Positions 16,206 to 27,778 of a stretch of 64,000 bases of DNA are shown here, piece after piece. The position numbers and the translations under genes are program-made. The stretch comes from Kineosporia corallincola (GTDB lineage: Bacteria > Actinomycetota > Actinomycetes > Actinomycetales > Kineosporiaceae), in assembly GCF_018499875.1 (NCBI RefSeq), contig NZ_JAHBAY010000004.1:434001-498000 (forward strand), given 5' to 3'. The notes beneath the pieces are model-generated. The model searched no databases. It saw only the letters and a program-made list of their open reading frames with translations, and was not told the DNA's origin. Position 1 is the first letter of the stretch; every line of letters starts with the position of its first letter.

Positions 16206-17740
16206 TCAGCGGGCCGCGGACCTCGCCGCCAGAAGACGGCCGACCGCCCGCAGCGGCACCTCGACCCAGCCCGGCCGGTGCCGGGTTTCGTAGACCACCT
16301 CGTACAGGGCCTTGTCGAGTTCCAGCGCCCGCAGCAGGGCGGCGTCGTCGCGCGGGTCGCGGCCGGCCTGGGCGGCGTACCCGTCGAGGTAGGCCTCGCG
16401 GCACTCCGACGCCCAGGTGGAGGCGGCCAGCGACCGCGGGTCGTCGTCGGCCAGCCCGAGCACCGAGTGCCGGGCGGCGTAGTCGAACGAGCGCAGCATG
16501 CCCGCCACGTCGCGCAGCGCCAGGTCCGGATCGCCCCGCTCGGCCAGCGGCCGCAGCGGCTCGCCCTCGAAGTCGAGCAGCACCCAGCCCCGGCTGTCGG
16601 AGTGCAGGGCCTGACCCAGATGCAGGTCGCCGTGCACGATCTGGAGGTCGGGAGCCCGGTCGAGGTGCCGCACCTGCTCCACCACCCCACCCGCCGCGGT
16701 GGCGTGATCGGCCAGCGCCGGAGCCGCCTCCAGTGCCCAGGCCAGCCGCTGCTGGAGGTGGTCGGCCAGCGCGTTCAGCGTGGCCGGCGTGCTCGGCCGG
16801 GTGGGCAGCGCCGCCGCCAGCGCGGCGTGCACCGCCGCGGTGGCCGCGCCCAGGTCGGACGACAGCCGGGCGAAGGTCTCACCGTCGGTGACGGCACCGG
16901 TCGCGATGCGCCAGCCGTCCGAGCTGCCCGCCACGAACTCGGCCGCCGCGGACAGATGGCCCCAGGCCGGCTGACCGCCGGGCTGCACCCACTCGCCCTC
17001 GACCCAGCCGACCAGCCGGGGCACCCGCTCGTTGCCGGCCCGGGCCAGTGCCCCCGGCACCACCACGTCCGGGTTGCGCCCGGGCTGGAGCACCCGGAAG
17101 AGCTTGATCATCACCGGGTCCGAGCCGTCGGCCCCGACGATGATCGACGTGTTCGACTGCTCGCCCGACAGCACCTTGGCCGGCCGGTGCGGGTCGGGCG
17201 GGGCCTCACCCGCCCGGCGCACCCCCCGCACCCGGCTGCGCGGCGTGCCGGCCTCGGACATCGCCTCGGCCGAGCGCGCGATCAGCTCGGTCCACGCCGC
17301 CACGAAGTCCGGGTCGTGCGGCGCGTCGTACACATAGCGCGGCCCGTCGTGCGTGCGCAGCTCACCCAGCAGCGCGTGGGCCAGATCGGGCACCGGCTCG
17401 CTGCGGTAGGTCAGCGGCACCTGGTAGGTGGCCGCCCCCGCGTCGCTCGCCGGGGCACCGGCCGGCAGCGCGCTGATCAGGTGCACCACGATGCCGACCG
17501 GCCGTTCGATCACCGACTCCGGCACCGGCACGTTCTCGGTGGACGACGACGGCAGCGGGAACTCGCCGGTGGCGGGTTGTACCACCGACGGCTCCGGCAC
17601 CGGCGGGACCAGGGTGATCTGGCCCGCCGGCGCCAAAGTCACCCCGCCGTGACCGGCGGAGAACCACCGCTGCCTGGGCAGCCAGCTGGCCAGCAGTCCG
17701 GCGACATCGACGACACCCGTCGATGGGCTGCCGGGCTCAT

Positions 17741-17744
<4 letters not shown>
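16206..17744 (-). CDS. mak: Maltokinase (Mak/Pep2)
   Basis: 512 residues. Phosphorylates maltose to maltose-1-phosphate with ATP, the substrate of GlgE. The N-terminal cap has the typical [17 protein letters not shown]; the kinase part shows the catalytic loop VHGDLHLGQ and the metal-binding [11 protein letters not shown], as in aminoglycoside-phosphotransferase-like folds. Its length is slightly above the usual 440-480. It starts in an ATGA overlap with the treS stop, so it is translated by coupling as a separate protein; in some actinobacteria the two are fused. Confidence 0.93.
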
Positions 17745-19513
<1,769 letters not shown>

Positions 19514-19514
19514 C

Positions 19515-21647
19515 TCAGAGCCTCCTGACGTGGAGGACGTGGGCGGGCTGGAAGTAGGGGTCGAGACGGACGAAGTTGTGTTCCTGCCACTGGTAGGTCG
19601 TACCGGTGATCAGGTCTTCGGCGACGAACGCGTCGAACCAGTCCAGGCCCAGCTCGGGCATGTTCAGGTGCACGACGGTCTCTCGGGTGTTGTGCGGATC
19701 GAGGTTGACGACGACGATGAGCACGTCCTCGGGGCCACCGCCCGTCTCGCTCGACTCCAGCCGCCGTGAGTAGGCGATGACCTGCTCGTCGTCGGCGACG
19801 TGGAACACGGTGTTGCGCAGGCGGTGGAGCGACTTGTGGTTCCGCCTGATGTCGTTCAGCCGCGTGATGTACGGCGCGATCGAGCGGCCGTGGTTCGAGC
19901 CGCCCGGTTCGTAGCTGCCCCAGTCCCGCGGGCGGTACTGGAACTTCTCGCTGTCCAGATACTCCTCACGTCCGGGGAGCGGTGCGCCCTCGCAGAGCTC
20001 GTAACCGGAGTACATGCCCCAGCTCGGCGACAGGGTGGCCGCCAGCACCGCCCGCAGCTTGAAGGCCGACGGACCGGCGTTCTGGAGGAAGTCGTGAAGG
20101 ATGTCGGGGGTGTTAGGCCAGAAGTTCGGCCGCATGTAGTCGGCACTTGAGCCGGTCAGCTCGGTGACGTACTCGGTCAGCTCGGCCTTGGTGTTGCGCC
20201 AGGTGAAGTATGTGTAGGACTGGTGGAAACCGACCTTGCCCAGGGTGTGCATCATCGCCGGGCGGGTGAACGCCTCGGCCAGGAACAGCACCTCCGGATG
20301 GGTGGCGTTCACCGTGCGGATCAGCCACTCCCAGAACGACACCGGCTTGGTGTGCGGGTTGTCCACCCGGAACACCTTGATCCCGTGGCCGATCCAGTGC
20401 TCGACCACCCGCAGCACCTCGGCGCCCAGGCCGGCCGGGTCGTTGTCGAAGTTGATCGGGTAGATGTCCTGGTACTTCTTCGGCGGGTTCTCGGCGTAGG
20501 CGATGGTGCCGTCGGCGCGCGTGGTGAACCACTCCGGGTGCTCCTTGGCCCACGGGTGGTCGGGCGCGCACTGGAGTGCCAGGTCGAGCGCGATCTCCAG
20601 GCCGAGGTCGTGCGCCGTCTTCACGAAGTGGTCGAAGTCGTCGAACGTGCCCAGGTCGGGGTGGATCGCGTCGTGCCCGCCCTCGTCCGAGCCGATCGCC
20701 CAGGGCGAGCCCGGGTCGCTCTCGCCCGGCGTCAGCGTGTTGTTCGGGCCCTTGCGGTTGACCCGGCCGACCGGGTGGATCGGCGGCAGGTAGACGATGT
20801 CGAAACCCATCGCCGCGGCCGCGGCCAGACGCGGTTCGGCCTGCCGGAAGGTGCCGGAGATCCAGCGCCCGTTCTCGTCCAGCCGGGCGCCCTCCGAGCG
20901 CGGGAACAGCTCGTACCAGGAGGAGTAGAGCGCCCGTTCGCGCTGCACCTCCAGCCGCAGCACCGGTGACGGCGACACCAGGTCGCGCAGCGGGCTCTCC
21001 GTCAGGGCGCCCTTCACCTGCAACGACAGGCCGGCCGCCAGGCGCTCGGAGACCGACCGGTTGCTGTTGCGCAGCACGGCCGCGGCCTCGGTCAGGTTGA
21101 GCATCGGCTTGCGGCGCTGCTTGGTCTCCTTGACCGCGCGCTCCATCAGCCGGGCGCCCTCTTCGAGCATCAGCTCGACGTCGACGCCCGAGCCGATCTT
21201 GATCACGGCATCGTGTTCCCAGGTGGCGTAGGGATCGCTCCAGCCCTCGACCAGGTAGGTCCACATGCCGGGCCGGTCGGGTGTCAAAGTCGCGTGGTAG
21301 CGGTCGGTCCCGGGTTCGCCGGGGGTCATCCGGACCTCGCTGTGGCGTCTGCCGTCGGGGTCGACGAGCACCGCGGTGGCGGCCACGGCGTCGTGGCCCT
21401 CGCGGAACACGACGGCGCTGATCTCCACCGCCTCGCCGATCACGGCCTTGGCGGGCCATCTTCCGCCGTCCACCGAGGGCTTCACGCCGGTGACCGGGAT
21501 CCGCCCGATGCCGGGACGGCCGTAGACCACCTGCGTGCTCTCACCCTTGCCCTCGGCGAGATACGGCGCCTGGTAAGGGGTGACGCGTGCCGCGAAGCTG
21601 GCGTCCCTGCCGTTGTACTCGCCGGACGTGCTGGTCTGTGTCTCCAT
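19515..21647 (-). CDS. glgE: Alpha-1,4-glucan:maltose-1-phosphate maltosyltransferase GlgE
   Basis: 710 residues from ATG 21647; the open frame runs to 22055, but upstream codons look non-coding and known GlgE proteins are near 670-700 residues. It extends alpha-1,4-glucan with maltose from maltose-1-phosphate. An N-terminal beta-domain precedes the GH13_3 barrel, with nucleophile Asp near 429 in [11 protein letters not shown], catalytic Glu in [10 protein letters not shown], Asp in WPNTPDIL and the family sequence [14 protein letters not shown]. First gene of the operon glgE-treS-mak. The ribosome site is weak (GGGAACGGG). Confidence 0.95.
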   Translation of the reverse strand: METQTSTSGEYNGRDASFAARVTPYQAPYLAEGKGESTQVVYGRPGIGRIPVTGVKPSVDGGRWPAKAVIGEAVEISAVVFREGHDAVAATAVLVDPDGRRHSEVRMTPGEPGTDRYHATLTPDRPGMWTYLVEGWSDPYATWEHDAVIKIGSGVDVELMLEEGARLMERAVKETKQRRKPMLNLTEAAAVLRNSNRSVSERLAAGLSLQVKGALTESPLRDLVSPSPVLRLEVQRERALYSSWYELFPRSEGARLDENGRWISGTFRQAEPRLAAAAAMGFDIVYLPPIHPVGRVNRKGPNNTLTPGESDPGSPWAIGSDEGGHDAIHPDLGTFDDFDHFVKTAHDLGLEIALDLALQCAPDHPWAKEHPEWFTTRADGTIAYAENPPKKYQDIYPINFDNDPAGLGAEVLRVVEHWIGHGIKVFRVDNPHTKPVSFWEWLIRTVNATHPEVLFLAEAFTRPAMMHTLGKVGFHQSYTYFTWRNTKAELTEYVTELTGSSADYMRPNFWPNTPDILHDFLQNAGPSAFKLRAVLAATLSPSWGMYSGYELCEGAPLPGREEYLDSEKFQYRPRDWGSYEPGGSNHGRSIAPYITRLNDIRRNHKSLHRLRNTVFHVADDEQVIAYSRRLESSETGGGPEDVLIVVVNLDPHNTRETVVHLNMPELGLDWFDAFVAEDLITGTTYQWQEHNFVRLDPYFQPAHVLHVRRL

Positions 21648-21856
21648 GCGTTTACCCGTTCCCGCGACGCCTGAGGTGCGGCCGATCTGATCAAAGCCAC
21701 TGTGGAGGCTCATGGACGCTTCCGACGACCTTCCCGGCGAGGCAGTCCGGCCCCCGCCACCTTTAACCCAACACCTGACAAACGAGGTCTGCTGCGTACC
21801 AGACTCGACCATGACGGGGGGTCCCCGCATTTCCACCGCGCCGCCGCCCCCGTGCC

Positions 21857-21927
21857 GTACGTCACCGTTCACCTGTCTTCCGCCCGGTATCCACCTCGAG
21901 CGCGGACGGCCGGGCGCGGTGACGTAC
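21857..21927. repeat. Perfect 11-base inverted repeat, arms far apart
   Basis: GTACGTCACCG at 21857-21867 and its exact complement CGGTGACGTAC at 21917-21927, with 49 bases between. This could be two operators in opposite orientation that loop the control region. Confidence 0.8.
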
Positions 21928-22084
21928 CCGTCGGGGCGGCCCGGGTGCATCGGATGCCGCACGGGCGGCACCAGGAACCATGGTGACGCCGCAGGCAGCC
22001 GCTGGCCCAGATCCAACCAGACGGTAGTTTCGTGGTGATCACTGCGGTGCTTCAAAACCTATCGGCACACCCGGGGTGAAACTT

Positions 22085-22101
22085 CTTGCGAGTTCTGCAA
22101 G
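22085..22101. promoter_or_regulatory. Possible LacI-type operator upstream of glgP
   Basis: CTTGCGAGTTCTGCAAG has 5-base inverted arms CTTGC/GCAAG around a 7-base centre. It lies about 40 bases upstream of the glgP -10 box. CTTGC/GCAAG half-sites are known around maltose-regulated promoters of Streptomyces (MalR, LacI family), but no regulator gene is adjacent. Confidence 0.4.
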
Positions 22102-22141
22102 AGCTTCGCGATCTCGCCGGGTGACCGGCGCCGTCGCGGTC

Positions 22142-22147
22142 TAGGCT
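22142..22147 (+). promoter_or_regulatory. -10 box TAGGCT for leaderless glgP mRNA
   Basis: TAGGCT ends 7 bases before GTG 22155; GGTGAC at 22120-22125 is a poor but correctly placed -35 (spacer 16). Confidence 0.6.
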
Positions 22148-22154
22148 GCCCAGG

Positions 22155-24749
22155 GTGAGAGCGATCCGCCGATTCACCGTCCGGACCGTCCTGCCCGAGC
22201 CGCTCGCGGCCCTGGCCGAGCTCGCCAGCAACCTCCGATGGTCCTGGCACCGGCCCACGCTCGAGCTGTTCGCGTCGCTGAGCCCAGCCCGCTGGGAGGC
22301 CGCACGCCGCGATCCGGTGGCCATGCTCGGCTCCTTCTCGCCGGAGGAGCTGCTCACCCTGGCCGAGGACGAGCAGTTCGTCGCCCGGGTCGACGAGGCC
22401 GCCCGCGACCTGCACGCCTACCTCACCCAGGACCGCTGGTACCAGTCGCTCGACGCCGAGCTGGCGGCCGAGAACCGGGAGCCCGCGCCCCGCTCGATCG
22501 CCTACTTCTCGCCGGAGTTCGGCATCACCGCGGTGCTCCCGCAATACTCCGGGGGCCTCGGCATCCTCGCCGGTGATCACCTGAAATCGGCCAGCGACCT
22601 GGGCGTTCCGATCGTCGGGGTGGGCCTGCTCTACCAGTTCGGCTACTTCGAGCAGTCGCTCACCCGGGACGGCTGGCAGCGCGAGGACTACCCGGTGCTC
22701 GACCCGGACGAGCTGCCGATCTCGCTGCTGCGCGAGGCCGACGGCTCGCCCGCCGAGGTCACCGTGACGCTGGCCGGCGGCCGCCCGCTGGTGGCCCACG
22801 TGTGGAAGGCGCAGGTCGGCCGGGTGCCGCTGCTGCTGCTCGACTCCGACCACGAGGCCAACGACGAGCCGGCCCGGGCCGTCACCGACCGGCTCTACGG
22901 CGGCACCCCGGAACACCGCCTGCACCAGGAGATCCTGCTCGGCGTCGGCGGCGTGCGCGCGCTGCGGCTGTGGAGCCGGCTCACCGGCGCACCGCAGCCG
23001 GAGGTGTACCACACCAACGAGGGGCACGCCGGGTTCCTCGGCCTGGAACGGATCAGCGAGCTCACCGGCACCGGGCTGACCTTCGAGGAGGCCCTCGAAA
23101 CCGTTCGCGCCGCCACGGTGTTCACCACCCACACCCCGGTGCCGGCCGGCATCGACCGGTTCGCCCGCGAGCTGATCATGAGCCACTTCGGCCCGGAGGG
23201 CGCCGGCCTGCCCGGCCTCTCGGTGGACCAGGTGCTGGCGCTCGGCGCCGAGACCTACCCGGGTGGCGACCCGGCCGTGTTCAACATGGCGGTGATGGGC
23301 CTGCGGCTGGCGCAGCGGGCCAACGGGGTGTCGCAGCTGCACGGCGCGGTCAGCCGGGAGATGTTCGAGGGTCTGTGGCCGGGCTTCGACGCCCCGGAGA
23401 TCCCGATCACCTCGATCACCAACGGCGTGCACGCACCCACCTGGGTGGACTCGCGGATGATCGAGCTGGCCGAGCGGCACATCGGCCCGCAGATCCGCAC
23501 CGAGGCCAAGGCCTGGGAGGAGATCGCGAAGGTGCCGGCCGACGAGCTCTGGGCCACCCGCCGCCAGCTGCGCTCCGCCCTGGTGACCGAGGCCCGGCGG
23601 CGGATGCGCGGGTCGTGGCTCAAGCGCGGCGCCAGCAACGCCGAACTGGGCTGGATCGACGGCATTCTCGACCCGGACGTGCTGACCATCGGGTTCGCCC
23701 GGAGGGTGCCCAGCTACAAGCGGCTGACCCTGATGCTGCGCGACCCGGAGCGGCTGCGCGACCTGCTGCTGCACCCCGACCGCCCGGTCCAGCTGGTGAT
23801 CGCGGGCAAGTCGCACCCGGCCGACGAGACCGGCAAGCGGCTGATCCAGCAGATGGTGCGGTTCGCCGACGAGGCCGGTGTGCGGCACCGCATCGTCTTC
23901 CTGCCGAACTACGACATCGCGATGGCGCAGGCGCTCTACCCCGGCTGCGACGTCTGGCTGAACAACCCGCTGCGCCCGTTCGAGGCCTGCGGCACCTCCG
24001 GGATGAAGTCGGCGCTGAACGGCGGGCTCAACCTGTCGGTGCTGGACGGCTGGTGGGACGAGTGGTTCGACGGCGAGAACGGCTGGGCCATCCCGACCGC
24101 CGACGGGGTGGAGGACGCGAACTACCGCGACGACCTGGAGGCCGCCGGGCTGTACGACCTGCTGGAGAACGAGGTGGCCCCGCGCTTCTACGAGCGCGAC
24201 ACCGACGGCCTGCCGCAGCGCTGGCTGTCGATGGTGCGGCACACCTTCGCCTCGCTCGGGCCGAAGGTGCTGGCCAGCCGCATGGTGGCGGACTACGTGC
24301 GGCAGCTCTACCTGCCCGCCGCCACGGCCGGCCGGGCGATCACCCCGGACCGGGCCCGCGACCTGGCCGCCTTCAAGGGCCGGGTGCGGCTGGCCTGGCC
24401 GGACGTGCGGGTGGAACACGTGGACAGCTCCGGGCTCTCGGACTCGCCGCAGGTCGGTGACGCGATGAGCGTGCGTGCCGTGGTCTACCTCGACGGCCTG
24501 AACCCGTCCGACGTCGAGGTGCAGGTGGTGCACGGACGGGTGTCGCCGCAAGACCTGATCACCGACTTCGTGGTGCAGGACCTGCGCTGGGCGGGTGCGG
24601 CCGACAACGAGCCGGCCGAGGGCCGGCACGTGTTCGAGGGGCATCTGAAACTCCGTCGCACCGGCCCGTTCGGCTACACCGTGCGGGTGCTGCCCCGGCA
24701 CGAGGGCCTGGCGGCCCCCGCGGAGCTCGGGTTGGTTACGAACGCCTGA
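22155..24749 (+). CDS. glgP: Alpha-glucan phosphorylase
   Basis: 864 residues, a GT35 enzyme releasing glucose-1-phosphate from alpha-1,4-glucan ends with phosphate. The family start NLRWSWHRPT, the substrate segment YFSPEFGIT...YSGGLGILAGDHLKSASDLG and the cofactor motif EACGTSGMKSALNGG, with the PLP Lys near 618, are all present. It is the long actinobacterial form with an extra C-terminal beta-domain. GTG start with a -10 box just upstream, so probably leaderless. Divergent from glgE, so synthesis and breakdown of the same polymer share a control region. The stop codon lies at the base of a strong terminator hairpin. Confidence 0.95.
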   Translation: MRAIRRFTVRTVLPEPLAALAELASNLRWSWHRPTLELFASLSPARWEAARRDPVAMLGSFSPEELLTLAEDEQFVARVDEAARDLHAYLTQDRWYQSLDAELAAENREPAPRSIAYFSPEFGITAVLPQYSGGLGILAGDHLKSASDLGVPIVGVGLLYQFGYFEQSLTRDGWQREDYPVLDPDELPISLLREADGSPAEVTVTLAGGRPLVAHVWKAQVGRVPLLLLDSDHEANDEPARAVTDRLYGGTPEHRLHQEILLGVGGVRALRLWSRLTGAPQPEVYHTNEGHAGFLGLERISELTGTGLTFEEALETVRAATVFTTHTPVPAGIDRFARELIMSHFGPEGAGLPGLSVDQVLALGAETYPGGDPAVFNMAVMGLRLAQRANGVSQLHGAVSREMFEGLWPGFDAPEIPITSITNGVHAPTWVDSRMIELAERHIGPQIRTEAKAWEEIAKVPADELWATRRQLRSALVTEARRRMRGSWLKRGASNAELGWIDGILDPDVLTIGFARRVPSYKRLTLMLRDPERLRDLLLHPDRPVQLVIAGKSHPADETGKRLIQQMVRFADEAGVRHRIVFLPNYDIAMAQALYPGCDVWLNNPLRPFEACGTSGMKSALNGGLNLSVLDGWWDEWFDGENGWAIPTADGVEDANYRDDLEAAGLYDLLENEVAPRFYERDTDGLPQRWLSMVRHTFASLGPKVLASRMVADYVRQLYLPAATAGRAITPDRARDLAAFKGRVRLAWPDVRVEHVDSSGLSDSPQVGDAMSVRAVVYLDGLNPSDVEVQVVHGRVSPQDLITDFVVQDLRWAGAADNEPAEGRHVFEGHLKLRRTGPFGYTVRVLPRHEGLAAPAELGLVTNA

Positions 24750-24801
24750 AAATTGGGGACGACGATGAGCCCGCGCGGAGCTCACCGTCGTCCCCAATTT
24801 T
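24749..24801. terminator. Strong bidirectional terminator, hairpin family copy 1
   Basis: Stem AAAATTGGGGACGACG with CGTCGTCCCCAATTTT; pairing continues inward through TGAGC/GCTCA with a single mismatch. Runs of A on the left and T on the right give U-tracts in both directions. It fills the gap between the convergent glgP and solute-binding-protein stops. A close copy lies at 29806. Confidence 0.92.
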
Positions 24802-24802
24802 T

Positions 24803-25813
24803 TCAGGAATTGTCGAGAGGCAGCCCGGGCGGGTTCAGCTCGGACTTCTCCACCGCCTCGTTCTCCAGCTGGTAGGCCTTGAGCCAGGTCTCGTACTGGC
24901 CGTTCTCGATCAGGTGGTTGATCGCCTCGGTGAGCGGCTCGGCCAGGCCGTTGTCCTTCTTGGTGGTGGCGGCGATCAGACCCTGCAACGACTCACCCGC
25001 GCCCGACCAGGAACCCGCGCTGCGGGTGGGCGTGGTGCCCGAGGAATCGTTCGCGATGTCGTACTGGATACCGGGATTCGGGCCGAAGTAGGCGTCGATC
25101 TTGCCGGAGGTCAGGGCCAGCCGCGAGCCGTTGCGGTCGGGGTAGTACTTCACCTCCAGGGTCTTGCCCTCCTTCTCCAGCTTGGTCCTCCACTCCAGCA
25201 GGATCTTCTCCTGGTTGGTGCCCGCGCTGGTGGCCACGGTCAGGCCGGCCAGGTTCTCGTAGTCGTCGTCGAACTCCCAGGTGCTGTCCTTCCTCACCTG
25301 GAAGGCCAGGTCGTCCTTGCGGTACGAGGCGAAGTCGTACTTCTGCTGGCGTTCCTCGGTGTCGGTGATGTTCGAGAACCCCACGTCGTTGCGGCCGCTG
25401 TCGATGCCGACGAACAGGTTCTCCCAGGTCACGTTCGAGATCACCGGCTTCAGCCCGAACACCGCCGCGACCAGGCGGCCGAGGTCGGGCTCGGCGCCGG
25501 TGACAGTCTTGGCGTCGTCGCTGACGAACGCCAGCGGCGGGAACCCGGCCGGCAGTGCGCCGACGCCGATCACCAGCTCGCCGCTGTCCAGAACGTCTTT
25601 CGGCAGCTTGGCCCGGATCTCCTGCTGCACCTCGACCGGGATCGTGGTCTCGGTGAAGGGCGCGCCGGTGGCCGCGGCGATCCGCACCTGGGTGGTGCCG
25701 CTGTTCTTGGCGGCGCCGGTGTCGGCGTCGGCGTCACCGCCGCAGGCGCTCAGGGCCAGGGCCAGGGTGGTGACGGCGGCGAGCAGCACGCCGGGACGGC
25801 CGGAAGTGGGCAT
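24803..25813 (-). CDS. ABC transporter solute-binding lipoprotein, polar amino-acid type
   Basis: 336 residues. The signal peptide with lipobox LALSACGG makes it a lipoprotein outside the membrane. The rest is an SBP_bac_3 (Venus flytrap) fold with PLAFVSDDAKTVTGAEPDLGRLVAAVFG and DVGFSNITDTEERQQKYDF, typical of amino-acid binding proteins. GAGGAG precedes the ATG. Last gene of permease - ATPase - binding protein. The ligand is not deducible; polar amino acids, opines or related compounds are possible. Confidence 0.9.
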   Translation of the reverse strand: MPTSGRPGVLLAAVTTLALALSACGGDADADTGAAKNSGTTQVRIAAATGAPFTETTIPVEVQQEIRAKLPKDVLDSGELVIGVGALPAGFPPLAFVSDDAKTVTGAEPDLGRLVAAVFGLKPVISNVTWENLFVGIDSGRNDVGFSNITDTEERQQKYDFASYRKDDLAFQVRKDSTWEFDDDYENLAGLTVATSAGTNQEKILLEWRTKLEKEGKTLEVKYYPDRNGSRLALTSGKIDAYFGPNPGIQYDIANDSSGTTPTRSAGSWSGAGESLQGLIAATTKKDNGLAEPLTEAINHLIENGQYETWLKAYQLENEAVEKSELNPPGLPLDNS

Positions 25814-25843
25814 GGTTCTCCTCAGGTACTGGCGCGGAAGGGT

Positions 25844-26614
25844 TTACAGGACCTTGCCGATGAACTCGCGGGTGCGCGGATGCCGCGGGTGGTCGATCAC
25901 CTGCGCGGCCGGGCCGTGCTCGATCAGGCGCCCGGAGTCCATGAAGAACACCACGTCCGCCACCTCGCGGGCGAAGGCGACCTCGTGGGTGACGATGACC
26001 AGGGTGGTGCCGGTGCCGGCCAGTTCCCGGATCACCGCGAGCACCTCGCCGACCAGCTCCGGGTCGAGGGCCGAGGTCGGCTCGTCGAACAGGATCAGCT
26101 CCGGCTCCAGGGCCAGGGCCCGGGCGATCGCGGCGCGCTGCTGCTGACCGCCGGACAGCTGACGGGGGTAGGCGTCCGCCTTGTCGGCGATCCCGACCCG
26201 CTCCAGCAGGGCGAGGCCCTGGCGCCGGGCCACGTCCTGGGGATGCCGCCGGAGGGCCAGCGGCGCCTCGATCACGTTCTCCAGGATGGTCAGGTGCGGG
26301 AACAGGTTGAAGTTCTGGAACACGAAACCGATGCGGGCGCGCTGGGCCCGGATCGCCCGGCCACCGAGCTCGTGCAGCCGGCCGTTGCGCTCGCGCACGC
26401 CGATCAGCTCGCCGAACACCCGCACATAGCCCAGGTCGAGGCGGTCCAGGTGGTTGACGGTGCGCAGCAGGGTGGACTTCCCCGCCCCGGACGGGCCGAT
26501 CACGGCGGCCACCTGCCCGGCCCGCACGTCCAGGTCGATGCCGTCGAGCACCCGGTGGGCGCCGTACGACTTGGTCGCGCCGCGGATCTGGACCGCGGCC
26601 GGGATCTCGCTCAC
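25844..26614 (-). CDS. ABC transporter ATP-binding protein, amino-acid type
   Basis: 256 residues, GlnQ-like. Walker A GPSGAGKST, Q-loop FQNFNLFPHLT, signature LSGGQQQRAAIARAL, Walker B LILFDEPTSALD and the switch His in VTHEVAFA. Start GTG 26614 overlaps the permease stop by four bases (GTGA), with GGAAGAGG upstream. It energises uptake together with the neighbouring permease and binding protein. Confidence 0.95.
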   Translation of the reverse strand: MSEIPAAVQIRGATKSYGAHRVLDGIDLDVRAGQVAAVIGPSGAGKSTLLRTVNHLDRLDLGYVRVFGELIGVRERNGRLHELGGRAIRAQRARIGFVFQNFNLFPHLTILENVIEAPLALRRHPQDVARRQGLALLERVGIADKADAYPRQLSGGQQQRAAIARALALEPELILFDEPTSALDPELVGEVLAVIRELAGTGTTLVIVTHEVAFAREVADVVFFMDSGRLIEHGPAAQVIDHPRHPRTREFIGKVL

Positions 26615-27618
26615 GCGAACCTCTTCCGGACGGTGGAGCGGAACTTCTGCAACGGCGTGGGCGGGATCGTGCGCAGCGCGCCCCGGGCGTAGTGGCGCTC
26701 CACGTAGAACTGCACCACCGACAGCACGCTGGTCAGGAAGACGTACCAGACGGTGGCCACCAGCAGCAGCGGCACGATGTCGCCGGGGTGGGTGGAGGCG
26801 AGCATCTGCACGGTGCCGAACAGGTCGAGCAGCGACACGTAGAACAGCAGCGAGCTGGCCTTGATCAGCCCGACCAGCTGGTTCACGTAGGCCGGCACGA
26901 TGGAGCGCAGGGCCTGCGGCAGCACGATCCGGCGGAACTGCCGGGCCCGGCTCAGCCCGAGGGCGTCGGCCGCCTCATGCTGGCCCTGGTCGACCGAGTG
27001 CAGGCCGGCCCGCACCACCTCGGCAGCGTAGGCCGCCTCGTTCAGGCTGAGCCCGATCACCCCGATCACCATGTAGCCGAGCAGGTCGGTGGTGTCGAAC
27101 GCGGTGAAGACCGGCCCGAACGGGATGCCGATGCCGATCTCGGGGTACAGCGCGGAGAAGTTGAACAGGAACAGCAGCAGCACGATCAGCGGGACGGCGC
27201 GGAACAGCCAGATGTAGGTCCAGCTCACGGCTTCCAGCAGCGGGTTGCCCGACAGCCGCATCAGGGCCAGCAGGATGCCGCCGAGCAGGCCGAGCACCGC
27301 ACTCCACGCCGTGGCCTGGAGGGTGATCCACAGTCCGTCGACGACGACCGGCTGGAAGACGTAGGAGCGGAACCGGTCCCACTGGTAGAAGGGGTTGCTG
27401 AACAGGCCGTGCGCGATCTGCGCGCCGATCACCAGGACGACGGCGGAGGCGGCCAGGCGCCACGGGTGCCGCAGCCCGACCACCGGTGCCCCGGTCAGCG
27501 GGTCGGCGGTGGAAGACGTTGTGACCGTGGGAGATTCGTGTTCCTGCGGGTCCGGGACGGGACCGGCCCGGGTGCCGAGTGCTTGCTCGGCGGGGGAGTC
27601 GGCGCTCAGGGGGAACAT
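26611..27618 (-). CDS. ABC transporter permease, amino-acid type (HisM/GlnP)
   Basis: 335 residues. A cytosolic N-terminus of about 50 residues precedes five or six helices. The coupling loop EAADALGLSRARQFRRIVLPQALRSIVPAYVNQ is the EAA motif that docks the ATPase. A single permease gene implies a homodimer. The ATG lies directly after AAGGAG, an abnormally short spacing, yet no better in-frame start is seen. A near-consensus promoter lies upstream. Confidence 0.92.
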   Translation of the reverse strand: MFPLSADSPAEQALGTRAGPVPDPQEHESPTVTTSSTADPLTGAPVVGLRHPWRLAASAVVLVIGAQIAHGLFSNPFYQWDRFRSYVFQPVVVDGLWITLQATAWSAVLGLLGGILLALMRLSGNPLLEAVSWTYIWLFRAVPLIVLLLFLFNFSALYPEIGIGIPFGPVFTAFDTTDLLGYMVIGVIGLSLNEAAYAAEVVRAGLHSVDQGQHEAADALGLSRARQFRRIVLPQALRSIVPAYVNQLVGLIKASSLLFYVSLLDLFGTVQMLASTHPGDIVPLLLVATVWYVFLTSVLSVVQFYVERHYARGALRTIPPTPLQKFRSTVRKRFA

Positions 27619-27738
27619 CTCCTTCGGCAGCGTCCGGGCAGCGCGGGGCGACGCCGTGACCGGGCGGTTGAGATGGCGAGAAGTGCTGCGAGACAGGTGG
27701 GACGCGGGGACGACGACCTACGGAACAGCTTGTGAAGG

Positions 27739-27767
27739 AAGCTAGGAGCGTGGATTCCTTTTGTCAA
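27739..27767 (-). promoter_or_regulatory. Near-consensus housekeeping promoter for the ABC transporter operon
   Basis: On the minus strand, TTGACA (27762-27767), a 17-base spacer and TAGCTT (27739-27744). The predicted start of transcription is near 27732, leaving a leader of about 115 bases before the permease ATG. Confidence 0.75.
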
Positions 27768-27778
27768 CCAAATCGGTC

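Larger units (their letters stand above)
21648..22154. promoter_or_regulatory. 507-base divergent control region between glgE and glgP
   Basis: No gene is supported here. The right edge holds the glgP -10 box and a CTTGC inverted repeat; the middle holds an 11-base inverted repeat with arms 60 bases apart centre to centre. A short palindrome GTGATCAC lies at 22035-22042. I could not pick a clear promoter for glgE. Confidence 0.6.

Noticed and set aside
22059-22110. Riboswitch or tRNA in the glgE-glgP gap
   Set aside because: No cloverleaf or known riboswitch core could be traced; the short inverted repeats fit operators better.
22059-24797. A 912-codon open frame opposite glgP
   Set aside because: Its translation is His/Gly/Arg/Val-rich without motifs, while glgP is complete on the plus strand.
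27761-27778. TTG start for the GNAT gene
   Set aside because: The bases form the -35 box of the opposite-strand promoter; the ATG at 27779 or GTG at 27791 is more likely.
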